Assembly: GCF_900590885.1 (NCBI RefSeq)
Contig: NZ_UUON01000050.1
Span: 434,001-498,000, forward strand
Direction: 5' to 3'
Source of the DNA: Pseudomonas viridiflava
GTDB lineage: Bacteria > Pseudomonadota > Gammaproteobacteria > Pseudomonadales > Pseudomonadaceae
Length of the DNA stretch: 64,000 bases
Under the pieces are notes generated by a model that was not told where the DNA came from, made no database searches, and saw nothing but the letters and a program-made list of their open reading frames with translations. Below, in pieces: positions 49,182 through 57,159 of this stretch. The position numbers and the translations under genes were made by a program. Within the stretch, counting starts at the first letter, position 1; every line of letters begins with the position of its first letter.

Positions 49182-49814
49182 ATGCGCGCCATGCAAATAC
49201 CCCTTGATCACCCCCTGCTGCAACGCATTGTCGACGACCTGGCCGAAAAAGGCTGGTCGCAGCAGAACGGCTTCTTGCCCCAGGCTCTGACCCTGGAACT
49301 GGCGGCTGAGTGCCGTAAACGTGCGGCCGAAGGTGAGCTGGCACCGGCGGCGGTGGGGCGCGGGCCGAGTCAGGAGATTCGCGAAGGCATTCGCGGCGAT
49401 CATATCCAGTGGCTCGAAGACGGCGACGCGGCGGTGTGCGACAGCTACATGGGGTTGATGGACAGCCTGCGCGTGGCGATGAACCGTGGGCTGTTCCTGG
49501 GCCTGGAAGATTTCGAAAGCCATTTCGCGATGTACCCGCCGGGGGCGTTTTACCTCAAGCACCTCGACCGTTTCCGTGACGATGACCGGCGCATGGTCTC
49601 GGCGGTGGTCTATTTGAACGACGCCTGGCTGCCCGAGCATGGCGGCCAGTTGCGCATGTACCTCAAGGGCGGCGTCGAATACGATGTGGTACCCACCGGT
49701 GGTTGCCTGGTGGTGTTCCTGTCCGGGGAGGTGCCCCACGAAGTCATGCCCGCCACGCGCGAACGCCTGTCCCTGACCGGTTGGTTTCGCCGGCGGGGTA
49801 ACGAGCCGTTTTAA
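49182..49814 (+). CDS. 2OG-Fe(II) oxygenase (prolyl-hydroxylase-like)
   Basis: The 210-residue protein has the double-stranded beta-helix of 2OG-Fe(II) dioxygenases. The HxD is seen in FYLKHLDRFRDDDRRMVSAVVYLN (about 125-148), the distal His in FLSGEVPHEVMPATRERLSLTGWFRRR, where the following Arg binds 2-oxoglutarate. The order and length fit the SM-20/PHD-like bacterial prolyl hydroxylases known in Pseudomonas, which can act on EF-Tu. Three in-frame ATGs cluster at 49173, 49182 and 49191; none has a good ribosome site, so the exact start is uncertain. It ends 2 bp before DUF523. Confidence 0.9.
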   Translation: MRAMQIPLDHPLLQRIVDDLAEKGWSQQNGFLPQALTLELAAECRKRAAEGELAPAAVGRGPSQEIREGIRGDHIQWLEDGDAAVCDSYMGLMDSLRVAMNRGLFLGLEDFESHFAMYPPGAFYLKHLDRFRDDDRRMVSAVVYLNDAWLPEHGGQLRMYLKGGVEYDVVPTGGCLVVFLSGEVPHEVMPATRERLSLTGWFRRRGNEPF

Positions 49815-49816
49815 CC

Positions 49817-50311
49817 ATGCACAAGATTCTGATCAGCCGCTGCCTGCTTGGCCACAAGGTGCGCTATGACGGCGGGGCCAGCGGGCCGTTCGACCAACTG
49901 GCAGCGTGGCAGGCCGAAGGCCGTGTGGTTGCGATCTGCCCCGAAGTCGCCGGCGGCTTGCCCACGCCGCGCCCATCGGCCGAGATTCCGGGCGGGCAGG
50001 GCGTGGATGTCTGGGAAGGCCGCGCCCAGGTGCTGACCGCCGAGGGCGAAGACTTCAGCGCCGCCTTCCTCGACGGTGCCCGCCAGGCCTTGGCGCTGGT
50101 GCAGCGCCATAAAATTCGTATTGCCGTGCTCAAGGCCAATAGCCCGTCCTGCGGCAACCTGCTGACTTACGACGGCACGTTCAGCGGTGTGAAGGTGGCA
50201 GGCGAGGGCGTCACGGCGGCGTTGCTCAGGGAGCATGGTGTGCAGGTGTTCAGTGAGTTGGAGCTGCCTGAGGCGGCAGTGGCCCTGGCCCGACTCCCAA
50301 GCCTTACTTAG
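49817..50311 (+). CDS. DUF523 family protein
   Basis: The 164-residue protein shows DUF523 landmarks: ILISRCLLGHKVRYDGG at residues 4-20 (with Cys9), ICPEVAGGLPTPRPSAEI around 40-57, and AVLKANSPSCGNLLTYDGTFSG around 103-124. The conserved cysteines (Cys9, the ICPE cysteine and the SPSCG cysteine) suggest a metal or Fe-S site. The function is unknown. The ATG follows the 2OG-oxygenase stop by 2 bp, so the genes are co-translated. Confidence 0.9.
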   Translation: MHKILISRCLLGHKVRYDGGASGPFDQLAAWQAEGRVVAICPEVAGGLPTPRPSAEIPGGQGVDVWEGRAQVLTAEGEDFSAAFLDGARQALALVQRHKIRIAVLKANSPSCGNLLTYDGTFSGVKVAGEGVTAALLREHGVQVFSELELPEAAVALARLPSLT

Positions 50312-50316
50312 ATCAA

Positions 50317-50347
50317 AATGTGGGAGGGGTTGCCCCCTCCCACAGTT
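50317..50347. terminator. palindromic REP-derived hairpin, shortened
   Basis: AATGTGGGAGGGG, TTG, CCCCCTCCCACAGT forms a slightly shorter version of the palindromic REP hairpin. It is located between convergent DUF523 and the amino-acid-binding-protein gene. Confidence 0.8.
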
Positions 50348-50350
50348 GAT

Positions 50351-50845
50351 TTACTGTGCCTGGGCTGCCGGTGGTTCATCTTGAAGCCATTTTTGCGCCA
50401 GTGCCTTCAACCGCCCATCCGCCTTCACCCGCTCCAACGCCTTGTCCAAGCTGGCCTTGAACGCCGGATTACCCTTCTGGAACGGAATCGCCAGCTCCGG
50501 CTTCTCGTTATAAGCCTCACTGAAATCGAACCGATCCTGCAGCTCGGCAGTCCTAGCGATATGGTTGATGGCCACGTCGTACTTGCCGGATTCCACGCCT
50601 GGCAGCAGGTCGGTATCGTCGGTGGTGATAAACGAGGGGCGTACGTCCATTTCCTTGGCCAGTTGCTCGCCCAGTTCCACTTCAAAACCGGTGAGCTTGT
50701 CGCCTTCCTTGAAGTTGAACGGCGGGGTATTGGCTTCCAGTGCGATGCGCAGTTCGCCGCGATCAAACACATCATCGACCAGTTCGGCGTGAGCCAAGGG
50801 GCTCAGCAGGGGAAGTAAAAGTAACAGGCCAGGCGAAAAGCGCAT
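50351..50845 (-). CDS. short periplasmic amino-acid-binding-like protein (SBP_bac_3, lobe-deleted)
   Basis: The 164-residue protein has a signal peptide (MRFSPGLLLLLPLLSPLAHA, 1-20) and lobe 1 of a polar-amino-acid binding protein: RGELRIALEANTPPFNFKEGDKLTGFEVELGEQLAKEM and SGKYDVAINHIARTAELQDRFDFSEAY. It then passes directly, through NEKPELAIPFQKGNPAF, into the C-terminal return helices LDKALERVKADGRLKALAQKWLQ. The family norm is about 230-250 residues; most of lobe 2 is missing, so ordinary Venus-flytrap ligand closure is unlikely. No permease or ATPase is adjacent. The frame is intact and AGGAG is well placed, so it is probably expressed. Confidence 0.82.
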   Translation of the reverse strand: MRFSPGLLLLLPLLSPLAHAELVDDVFDRGELRIALEANTPPFNFKEGDKLTGFEVELGEQLAKEMDVRPSFITTDDTDLLPGVESGKYDVAINHIARTAELQDRFDFSEAYNEKPELAIPFQKGNPAFKASLDKALERVKADGRLKALAQKWLQDEPPAAQAQ

Positions 50846-50981
50846 GGTCACTCCTAGAAATTTCGAATATGTGCGAGGCGCCGTTCAGCATCGCTTTGCT
50901 ATGGTGGTGAGTGTCTTGGACAGCAATTTGTCGCGAAGTTGTCATAACCCTACAGATTTCACCGAAAAACTGGAGAAGCGA

Positions 50982-51422
50982 ATGAAAGCCTTTATGTCCC
51001 GTGCAACGATTGCCAGCCTGTTGCTGGGTGCTTCCATGTTGGCCACCGCCGCTGACGGAATCCCGCGCAGCGCGCCGCCTGAAGGCGCCAAAGTCTTTAT
51101 CGTGTCGCCCAAAGACGGTGCCACCGTGGATAAAACCTTCACCGTCAAATTCGGCATGGAAGGCCTGAAGCTGGCTCCGGCCACCGACCAGACCCCAGGC
51201 ACCGGCCACCATCACCTGCTGATCGACCAGAAAGAACTGCCTGACGCCAGCCTGCCGATCCCGGCCACCGACACCGTGATCCACTACGGCAAGGCCCAGA
51301 CCGAAACCGAGCTGACCCTCACCCCGGGCAAACACACCCTGCAACTGGTGGCCGGCGACAAACTGCACATGCAGTTCAATCCGACTGTAGCCTCGAAAGT
51401 CATCACGGTTAACGTTAAGTAA
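50982..51422 (+). CDS. DUF4399 periplasmic protein
   Basis: The 146-residue protein has a signal peptide (1-24, ending ATA) followed by DUF4399: VFIVSPKDGATVDKTFTVKFGMEGLKLAPATDQTPGTGHHHLLID (about 39-83) and the C-terminal GKHTLQLVAGDKLHMQFNPTVASKVITV. The GTGHHHL cluster and the later His/Met could bind metal. The function is unknown, but the beta-sandwich-like pattern is clear. TGGAGAAG precedes the ATG. It is convergent with serA, with which it shares a bidirectional terminator. Confidence 0.88.
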   Translation: MKAFMSRATIASLLLGASMLATAADGIPRSAPPEGAKVFIVSPKDGATVDKTFTVKFGMEGLKLAPATDQTPGTGHHHLLIDQKELPDASLPIPATDTVIHYGKAQTETELTLTPGKHTLQLVAGDKLHMQFNPTVASKVITVNVK

Positions 51423-51437
51423 GATTTGTTCAGATGC

Positions 51438-51467
51438 AAAAAAGGGAGCCTAAGGGCTCCCTTTTTC
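51438..51467. terminator. bidirectional terminator between DUF4399 gene and serA
   Basis: GGGAGCC (51444) pairs with GGCTCCC (51455), extended by flanking A and T runs on both sides. It terminates both convergent genes. Confidence 0.92.
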
Positions 51468-51484
51468 GTGGTGCGGTTGAAACC

Positions 51485-52714
51485 TTAGAACAACACGCGG
51501 CTGCGGATAGTGCCGTTGATGTGCTGCAGCTTCTCTTGCGCCAGGTCCGAGTACTCGGCGTCGACGTCGATCACCACGTAGCCGACCTTCTCGTTGGTCT
51601 GCAGAAACTGACCGGAGATGTTGATGCCGTTTTCCGCGAAGACCTTGTTGATCTCCATCATCACGCCAGGGATGTTCTGGTGGATGTGCAGCAGACGGTG
51701 CTTGCCAGGGTGAGCCGGCAGCGCAACTTCCGGGAAGTTGACCGAGGACACCGAGGTACCGTTGTCGCTGTACTTGACCAGCTTCTCTGCCACTTCCAGG
51801 CCGATGTTGGCCTGGGCCTCGGCTGTGGAGCCGCCGATGTGCGGGGTCAGGATCACGTTGTCCAGGCCACGCAGCGGGCTTTCGAAGATGTCGTCGTTGG
51901 AGCGAGGCTCTACCGGGAACACGTCGATGGCGGCGCCGATCAGGTGCTTGTCCTTGATCGCGTCGGCCAGGGCGTCCAGTTTGACCACGGTGCCGCGCGC
52001 GGCGTTGATCAGGATCCCGCCTTTCTTGATTGCGCGGATTTCCTTCTCGCCCATCATCCACTGGGTCTCAGCGGTTTCCGGAACGTGCAGGGTCACGATG
52101 TCGGACATGCCCAGCAACTCGTTCAGGCTCGACACTTGCGTGGCGTTGCCCAATGGCAGCTTGGTCAGGGTGTCGTAGAAGAACACCTGCATGCCCAGGC
52201 CTTCAGCCAGGACCGACAACTGAGTACCGATCGAGCCGTAACCGATGATGCCCAGCTTCTTGCCACGGATTTCGAAGGAGTTGGCCGCGCTTTTGATCCA
52301 GCCGCCACGGTGGCAGGAAGCGTTCTTCTCGGGAATGCCGCGCAGCAACAGGATCGCCTCGGCCAGCACCAGCTCCGCAACGGAACGGGTGTTGGAGTAC
52401 GGTGCGTTGAACACCGCAATGCCGCGCTCGCGCGCTGCGTTGAGGTCGACCTGGTTGGTGCCGATGCAGAAACAGCCGACCGCCACGAGTTTCTTGGCGT
52501 GATCGAAGATCTCTTCGGTCAGCTGAGTGCGGGAGCGAATGCCGATGAAGTGTGCATCGGCGATCTTTTCCTTGAGCTGGGCTTCCGGCAGAGAACTGGT
52601 GATGTACTCAATGCTGGAGTACCCGGCGGCTTTCAGAACGTCGACAGCCGATGGGTGGACGCCTTCCAGAAGAAGGAACTTGATCTTGCTCTTATCGAGA
52701 GAAGTCTTGCTCAT
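51485..52714 (-). CDS. serA: D-3-phosphoglycerate dehydrogenase
   Basis: The 409-residue enzyme starts serine biosynthesis by oxidising 3-phosphoglycerate with NAD+. The catalytic and cofactor sites are visible: LGIIGYGSIGTQLSVLAEGLGM (Rossmann, about 155-175), NAARGTVVKLDAL (Arg, about 235), VFPVEPRSND, and the catalytic His in LTPHIGGSTAEAQ (about 290). A C-terminal ACT domain (about 335-409: HQNIPGVMMEINKVFAENGINISGQFLQTNEKVGYVVIDVD) gives serine feedback control. The start MSKTSLDKSK matches the known N-terminus. It is divergent from the D-2-hydroxyglutarate dehydrogenase gene; SerA makes D-2-hydroxyglutarate, so the two enzymes are coupled. Confidence 0.97.
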   Translation of the reverse strand: MSKTSLDKSKIKFLLLEGVHPSAVDVLKAAGYSSIEYITSSLPEAQLKEKIADAHFIGIRSRTQLTEEIFDHAKKLVAVGCFCIGTNQVDLNAARERGIAVFNAPYSNTRSVAELVLAEAILLLRGIPEKNASCHRGGWIKSAANSFEIRGKKLGIIGYGSIGTQLSVLAEGLGMQVFFYDTLTKLPLGNATQVSSLNELLGMSDIVTLHVPETAETQWMMGEKEIRAIKKGGILINAARGTVVKLDALADAIKDKHLIGAAIDVFPVEPRSNDDIFESPLRGLDNVILTPHIGGSTAEAQANIGLEVAEKLVKYSDNGTSVSSVNFPEVALPAHPGKHRLLHIHQNIPGVMMEINKVFAENGINISGQFLQTNEKVGYVVIDVDAEYSDLAQEKLQHINGTIRSRVLF

Positions 52715-52830
52715 CTGCGTAAACCTGTATCCCGGAGAAAATTGGCAGGGAGTCGAGCAGCGCAAGCTGACCCGGACGGCAGGAAAGCCGTCACCGCAGA
52801 AACGCCCTTGGGCTCTGTCCTGCGGGGGCG

Positions 52831-52844
52831 GTATGCTAGCATAC
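52831..52844. promoter_or_regulatory. 14-bp perfect palindrome in serA/D2HGDH divergent region
   Basis: GTATGCTAGCATAC reads the same on both strands and presents TATGCT, a -10-like hexamer, in both directions. It lies 117 bp upstream of serA and 76 bp upstream of the dehydrogenase gene. It could be overlapping divergent promoters or an operator controlling both. Confidence 0.45.
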
Positions 52845-52919
52845 GCGCCCCGCTAAACACTCATTCCTGCGACGTGAAGCGTTCTCAGGATGACCATGAA
52901 TTGTTCGAGAGTTCTGTCG

Positions 52920-54314
52920 ATGACCCATCCTGCCCTGATTGATGAGCTAAAGACCCTGGTTGAGCCCGGCAAAGTGCTGACCGATGCCGACTCCCTGGAG
53001 GCTTACGGCAAGGATTGGACCAAGCACTTCGCACCTGCGCCGACTGCCATCGTGTTCCCCAAGACCACCGAGCAGGTCCAGGCCATCGTCCGTTGGGCCA
53101 ATGAACACAAGGTGGCGCTGGTGCCATCCGGTGGTCGTACCGGCCTGTCGGCCGCTGCGGTTGCCGCCAATGGCGAAGTGGTGGTGTCGTTCGACTATAT
53201 GAACCAGATCCTCGACGTGAACCTCACCGACCGCACCGCCGTGTGCCAGCCGGGCGTGGTCACCAAGCAATTGCAGAACGTCGCCGAAGAAAAAGGCCTG
53301 TACTACCCGGTGGACTTCGCTTCGTCGGGTTCGAGCCAGATTGGCGGCAATATCGGCACCAATGCCGGCGGGATCAAGGTCATTCGCTACGGCATGACCC
53401 GTAACTGGGTGGCCGGCATGAAAGTCGTCACCGGCAAGGGTGACGTGCTGGAACTCAACCGCGACCTGATCAAGAACGCCACCGGCTACGACATGCGCCA
53501 ACTGTTCATCGGCGCCGAAGGCACCCTGGGCTTTGTGGTCGAAGCCACCATGCGCCTGGACCGAGCACCGAAAAACCTCACCGCCATGGTGCTCGGTACC
53601 ACTGATTTCGACTCGATCATGCCGGTGCTGCACGCGTTCCAGAGCAAGCTGGACCTGACCGCCTTCGAGTTCTTCTCCGACAAGGCCCTGGCCAAGGTCA
53701 TGGGGCGCGGGGATGTGCCGGCGCCGTTCGAAACCGAGTGCCCGTTCTATGCGCTGCTGGAATTCGAAGCCACCACCGAAGAAGTCGCCAACCATGCGCT
53801 GGAAACCTTCGAGCACTGCGTCGAGCAGGGCTGGGTGCTGGACGGCGTGATGAGCCAGAGCGAAACCCAGCTGCACAACCTGTGGAAACTGCGCGAGTAC
53901 ATCTCCGAGACCATTTCCCACTGGACCCCGTACAAGAACGACATTTCGGTGACGGTCTCCAAAGTGCCGGCGTTCTTGAAGGAAATCGACGCGATCGTCG
54001 GCGAACACTACCCGGACTTCGAAATCGTCTGGTTCGGTCACATCGGCGACGGCAACCTGCACTTGAACATCCTCAAGCCGGAAAACCTGAGCAAGGACGA
54101 GTTCTTCGCCAAGTGCGCCACCGTGAACAAGTGGGTGTTCGAAACCGTCGAGAAGTACAACGGCTCGATCTCGGCTGAACACGGCGTGGGCATGACCAAG
54201 CGCGATTACCTGACCTACAGCCGCTCGCCGGTTGAAATCGAATACATGAAGGCCGTGAAAGCGGTGTTCGACCCGAACGGGATCATGAATCCTGGCAAGA
54301 TCTTCGCTGTTTAA
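52920..54314 (+). CDS. D-2-hydroxyglutarate dehydrogenase (FAD-linked)
   Basis: The 464-residue FAD-binding (VAO/PCMH) dehydrogenase oxidises D-2-hydroxyglutarate, the by-product of SerA, back to 2-oxoglutarate, passing electrons to ETF/quinone. The FAD domain reads VALVPSGGRTGLSAAAVAANGEVVVSF (about 67-93) and SSGSSQIGGNIGTNAGGIKVIRYG (about 137-160). The C-terminal FAD-oxidase domain contains VWFGHIGDGNLHLNI (metal/active-site His) and EHGVGMTKRDYL. Its length equals that of PA0317, where this function is known. The start MTHPALIDEL is chosen over a methionine ten codons earlier. fah follows 11 bp later. Confidence 0.93.
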   Translation: MTHPALIDELKTLVEPGKVLTDADSLEAYGKDWTKHFAPAPTAIVFPKTTEQVQAIVRWANEHKVALVPSGGRTGLSAAAVAANGEVVVSFDYMNQILDVNLTDRTAVCQPGVVTKQLQNVAEEKGLYYPVDFASSGSSQIGGNIGTNAGGIKVIRYGMTRNWVAGMKVVTGKGDVLELNRDLIKNATGYDMRQLFIGAEGTLGFVVEATMRLDRAPKNLTAMVLGTTDFDSIMPVLHAFQSKLDLTAFEFFSDKALAKVMGRGDVPAPFETECPFYALLEFEATTEEVANHALETFEHCVEQGWVLDGVMSQSETQLHNLWKLREYISETISHWTPYKNDISVTVSKVPAFLKEIDAIVGEHYPDFEIVWFGHIGDGNLHLNILKPENLSKDEFFAKCATVNKWVFETVEKYNGSISAEHGVGMTKRDYLTYSRSPVEIEYMKAVKAVFDPNGIMNPGKIFAV

Positions 54315-54325
54315 GGAGTCGTTCC

Positions 54326-54991
54326 ATGAGCTACCAGCACAAGTACGTCGACGGCACCAACATCCACTTCCCGCTGGGCAAAGTGGTGTGTATCGGGCGC
54401 AACTACGCCGAACATGCCAAGGAATTGGACAACCCGGTGCCGACCGAGCCATTGCTGTTCATCAAGCCGGGCAGTTGCGTGGTGGCCCTGGAAGGCGGTT
54501 TTGCCATCCCCACCGAGCGGGGTTCGGTGCACTACGAAGCTGAAATCGCGGTATTGATCGGCAAACCCTTGTCGAACAAACCCAGCCGCGAAGAAGTGCT
54601 GGATGCCATCTCCGGCTTCGCCCCCGCCCTGGATCTGACCCTGCGCGACAAACAGGCCGAGCTGAAAGCCAAGGGCCTGCCGTGGGAAATCGCCAAGTCC
54701 TTCGACGGCGCGGCGGTGATCGCGCCGTTTGTGGTCGGCAGCACCTTCCCGGACGTGACCGACATAGGCATTCGCCTGAGCATCAACGGCGAAGTGCGCC
54801 AGGACGGCAACAGCGCGCAGATGCTCAACCCGATCATCCCGATGATCCAGCACATGGCCGGCTGCTTCTCGCTGCAGGCCGGCGACGTAATCCTCACCGG
54901 CACTCCGGCCGGCGTGGGCCCGCTGAATGTGGGGGATGAACTGGTGCTCGAGCTGACTGGCGTGAACCGCTTCGAAAGCAGCGTTCGCTGA
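54326..54991 (+). CDS. fumarylacetoacetate hydrolase family protein
   Basis: The 221-residue protein is a short FAH-family hydrolase/isomerase/decarboxylase. Motifs are VVCIGRNYAEHAKELDNPVP (about 20-40), the metal-ligand pair in SVHYEAEIAVLIG (about 72-84), ALDLTLRDKQAELKAKGLPWEIAKSFDGAAVIAPFV (about 103-138), and LTGTPAGVGPL near the end. Candidate substrates in this group include oxaloacetate (tautomerase/decarboxylase) and acylpyruvates. It is in an operon with the D-2-hydroxyglutarate dehydrogenase (11-bp gap). The start is confident (AAGGAG). Confidence 0.9.
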   Translation: MSYQHKYVDGTNIHFPLGKVVCIGRNYAEHAKELDNPVPTEPLLFIKPGSCVVALEGGFAIPTERGSVHYEAEIAVLIGKPLSNKPSREEVLDAISGFAPALDLTLRDKQAELKAKGLPWEIAKSFDGAAVIAPFVVGSTFPDVTDIGIRLSINGEVRQDGNSAQMLNPIIPMIQHMAGCFSLQAGDVILTGTPAGVGPLNVGDELVLELTGVNRFESSVR

Positions 54992-55007
54992 TCACCAGGC
55001 AAAATGT

Positions 55008-55051
55008 GCTCAAACTGTGGGAGGGGGCAAGCCCCCTCCCACAGTTTGAGC
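55008..55051. terminator. extended palindromic REP-derived terminator
   Basis: GCTCAAACTGTGGGAGGGGGC pairs over 21 bp with its complement, with only AA between, and TTTT follows. This is the longest perfect stem in the window. It separates the FAH gene from the SdiA-regulated pair. Confidence 0.9.
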
Positions 55052-55134
55052 TTTTGCATTTTTTTCACACGCCATCCGGATAATCCTCGGCCTTGTGTTA
55101 TCCCCTAACGCTGACTTTCCGGAAAAAGCGCCCC

Positions 55135-56061
55135 ATGGCCGTGCCTCTGCCTTCTGCTACCTCCAAGCCGCGATCCCGTTTCGCCCTGCGCTGGTATTCC
55201 TGGCTGTTGCTGACCGGTGTGATTGTCTATGGCGTCGCCTGGGTCATGCACTGGGACGATCGCGGCCTATTGTGGGTAATGGAACGCTTCGAAACCCCGG
55301 CCGAGCGCCAGGAGAGTGTATGGCTGCCGGACTATCACGCCGTCATCGATGGCAAGCTGCTGCCAGGCATGGAGAAGGATGAGGCGTCGGACGTTTCCTA
55401 CAATCCGCAGACCAAAACCCTGTTTTCCGTGATGGGCAAAAACCCGTTCCTGGTGGAGCTGAGCCTGCAGGGGGATGTGCTGCGCAAGATGCCGCTCAAT
55501 GGCTGGAGCAACCCGGAAGGCCTGACGGTGATGGAAAACGGGCTGATGGCCGTGGTCGATGAGCGTGAGCACAGCCTGACCATCGTCAAGCTCGACGCCA
55601 CCACCCAGCAATTGAACAAGGCCGATTTCCCAAGTTATGACCTGGGCCCGTCCAAGAACCAGAACAAAGCCTTCGAAGGCGTGACCTGGGACAAGCGCAA
55701 TCAGCAGATCGTATTGGGCGAAGAGCGCCCACCGGCGTTGTTCACCTGGAAAAGCGACGGCAGCCAGACCCTCACCGGCGACAAGCAGAAGCTCACCAGC
55801 ACCGAGCTGGACATGCGCAACCTCTCAGCCCTGGCCGTAGACCCGCGTACCGGGCACTTGCTGGCGCTCTCGGCCGACTCGCACCTGTTGCTCGAGCTGG
55901 ATGAAAAGGGCGAGCAAGTCAGCTTCATGACCCTGCTCGGCGGTTTCAACGGCCTCAAGGACACCATCCCGCGCGCAGAAGGCGTGACCATGGACGAGGA
56001 GGGCACGCTGTACATAGTCAGTGAACCCAACCTGTTCTATCGCTTCGAGAAGCAGAAATAG
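55135..56061 (+). CDS. SdiA-regulated (YjiK-like) membrane-anchored beta-propeller-type protein, copy 1
   Basis: The 308-residue protein has one N-terminal membrane helix (WYSWLLLTGVIVYGVAWVM, about 20-38) and an exported SdiA-regulated domain (PF06977 type): DEASDVSYNPQTKTLFSVMGKNPFLVEL (about 83-110), GWSNPEGLTVMENGLMAVVDERE, NKAFEGVTWDKRNQQIVLGEERPP, NLSALAVDPRTGHLLALSADSHLLLELDEKG, and the end EGVTMDEEGTLYIVSEPNLFY. The repeated beta pattern suggests a propeller. Function is unknown. A paralogue follows 121 bp downstream. Confidence 0.88.
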   Translation: MAVPLPSATSKPRSRFALRWYSWLLLTGVIVYGVAWVMHWDDRGLLWVMERFETPAERQESVWLPDYHAVIDGKLLPGMEKDEASDVSYNPQTKTLFSVMGKNPFLVELSLQGDVLRKMPLNGWSNPEGLTVMENGLMAVVDEREHSLTIVKLDATTQQLNKADFPSYDLGPSKNQNKAFEGVTWDKRNQQIVLGEERPPALFTWKSDGSQTLTGDKQKLTSTELDMRNLSALAVDPRTGHLLALSADSHLLLELDEKGEQVSFMTLLGGFNGLKDTIPRAEGVTMDEEGTLYIVSEPNLFYRFEKQK

Positions 56062-56182
56062 TCGACGGATTACGTCGGACAGTTCTCTATAAACGGCATT
56101 CGCCAGACATCGGCGCGCGTTTAAGTTTAAATTCAGACAGGCGTGATATTCATTCGCCACTTTTTGACTTTGAGCCCGCCCG

Positions 56183-57097
56183 ATGCGCCGACTTGCTCGC
56201 CCCAAACCCATTGTTTTTATTCTTTTGCTGATCGCCCTGGTCATCGCCGGGGCTGCCGCGCAGCACTTTCGCCTGTTCGAACGCGCCTGGTTCAACTGGC
56301 AGGCCTGGCGCCAGCCGGCGGATGAACGCTCGATTGGCCTGGCCGATTACAAAGTGGCTCTGGAAGCTCAGGTGATCGACGGCTTGGACGACGACGTTTC
56401 GGCCCTCACCTACGACCCGGTGCGCAAAAGCCTGTTTACCGTCACCAATAAAAACGCCGAACTGATCGAGCTGTCACTTGAGGGCAAGATCCTGCGGCGC
56501 ATTCCCCTGGTGGGGTTTGGCGATGCCGAGGCGGTGGAATTTATCAGTGACAACATTTATGTGATCAGTGATGAGCGCCAGCAGCGGCTGATCAAGGTGC
56601 ATGTCGATGACGACACTCAATTCCTCGATGCCGCCGATGCGGAACAGATGACCCTGGGCCTGCACGTCGGTGGCAACAAGGGTTTTGAAGGCCTGGCCTA
56701 CGACTCGGTGGGCAAGCGCCTGTTCGTGGCCAAGGAGCGCGACCCGATGCTGATCTACGAGGTTCACGGCTTCCCGCATTTCAAGCCGGAAAAAACCTAC
56801 TCGGTGCATGTGATCAACAACCCCAAGCGGGATGCCGGATTGTTTGTGCGCGACCTGTCGAGCCTGCAGTACGACGAGCGCAGCGGCCACTTGCTGGCGC
56901 TGTCGGATGAGTCGTTTCTGGTATTGGAACTGGATATCGACGGTCGCCCGTTGAGCAGTCTGTCATTGCTCAATGGGCGCCACGGCCTGACCAAGCGTGT
57001 GCCGCAGGCCGAGGGGATCGCCATGGATGACCAGGGTACGTTGTACCTGGTCAGCGAGCCGAACCTGTTTTATGTCTTCAAGAAACCCAATCCCTGA
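56183..57097 (+). CDS. SdiA-regulated (YjiK-like) membrane-anchored protein, copy 2
   Basis: The 304-residue tandem paralogue of the preceding gene has an N-terminal membrane helix (PIVFILLLIALVIAGAAAQHF, about 8-28) and matching domain landmarks: DDDVSALTYDPVRKSLFTVTNKNAELIELSLEGKILRRI (about 70-108), NKGFEGLAYDSVGKRLFVAKERDP, DLSSLQYDERSGHLLALSDESFLVLELDIDG, and AEGIAMDDQGTLYLVSEPNLFYVF. The two copies are clearly homologous yet well diverged, so the duplication is old. Function is unknown. A palindromic REP hairpin follows. Confidence 0.88.
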   Translation: MRRLARPKPIVFILLLIALVIAGAAAQHFRLFERAWFNWQAWRQPADERSIGLADYKVALEAQVIDGLDDDVSALTYDPVRKSLFTVTNKNAELIELSLEGKILRRIPLVGFGDAEAVEFISDNIYVISDERQQRLIKVHVDDDTQFLDAADAEQMTLGLHVGGNKGFEGLAYDSVGKRLFVAKERDPMLIYEVHGFPHFKPEKTYSVHVINNPKRDAGLFVRDLSSLQYDERSGHLLALSDESFLVLELDIDGRPLSSLSLLNGRHGLTKRVPQAEGIAMDDQGTLYLVSEPNLFYVFKKPNP

Positions 57098-57111
57098 GAA
57101 CCCTGCATAAC

Positions 57112-57146
57112 TAATGTGGGAGGGGGCAAGCCCCCTCCCACATTTG
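57112..57146. terminator. palindromic REP-derived hairpin between SdiA-regulated gene and rpiA
   Basis: TAATGTGGGAGGGGGC, AA, GCCCCCTCCCACATTTGA forms the standard palindromic form. It lies between convergent genes, 14 bp before the rpiA stop. Confidence 0.85.
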
Positions 57147-57159
57147 AACTGTAGCGTTC

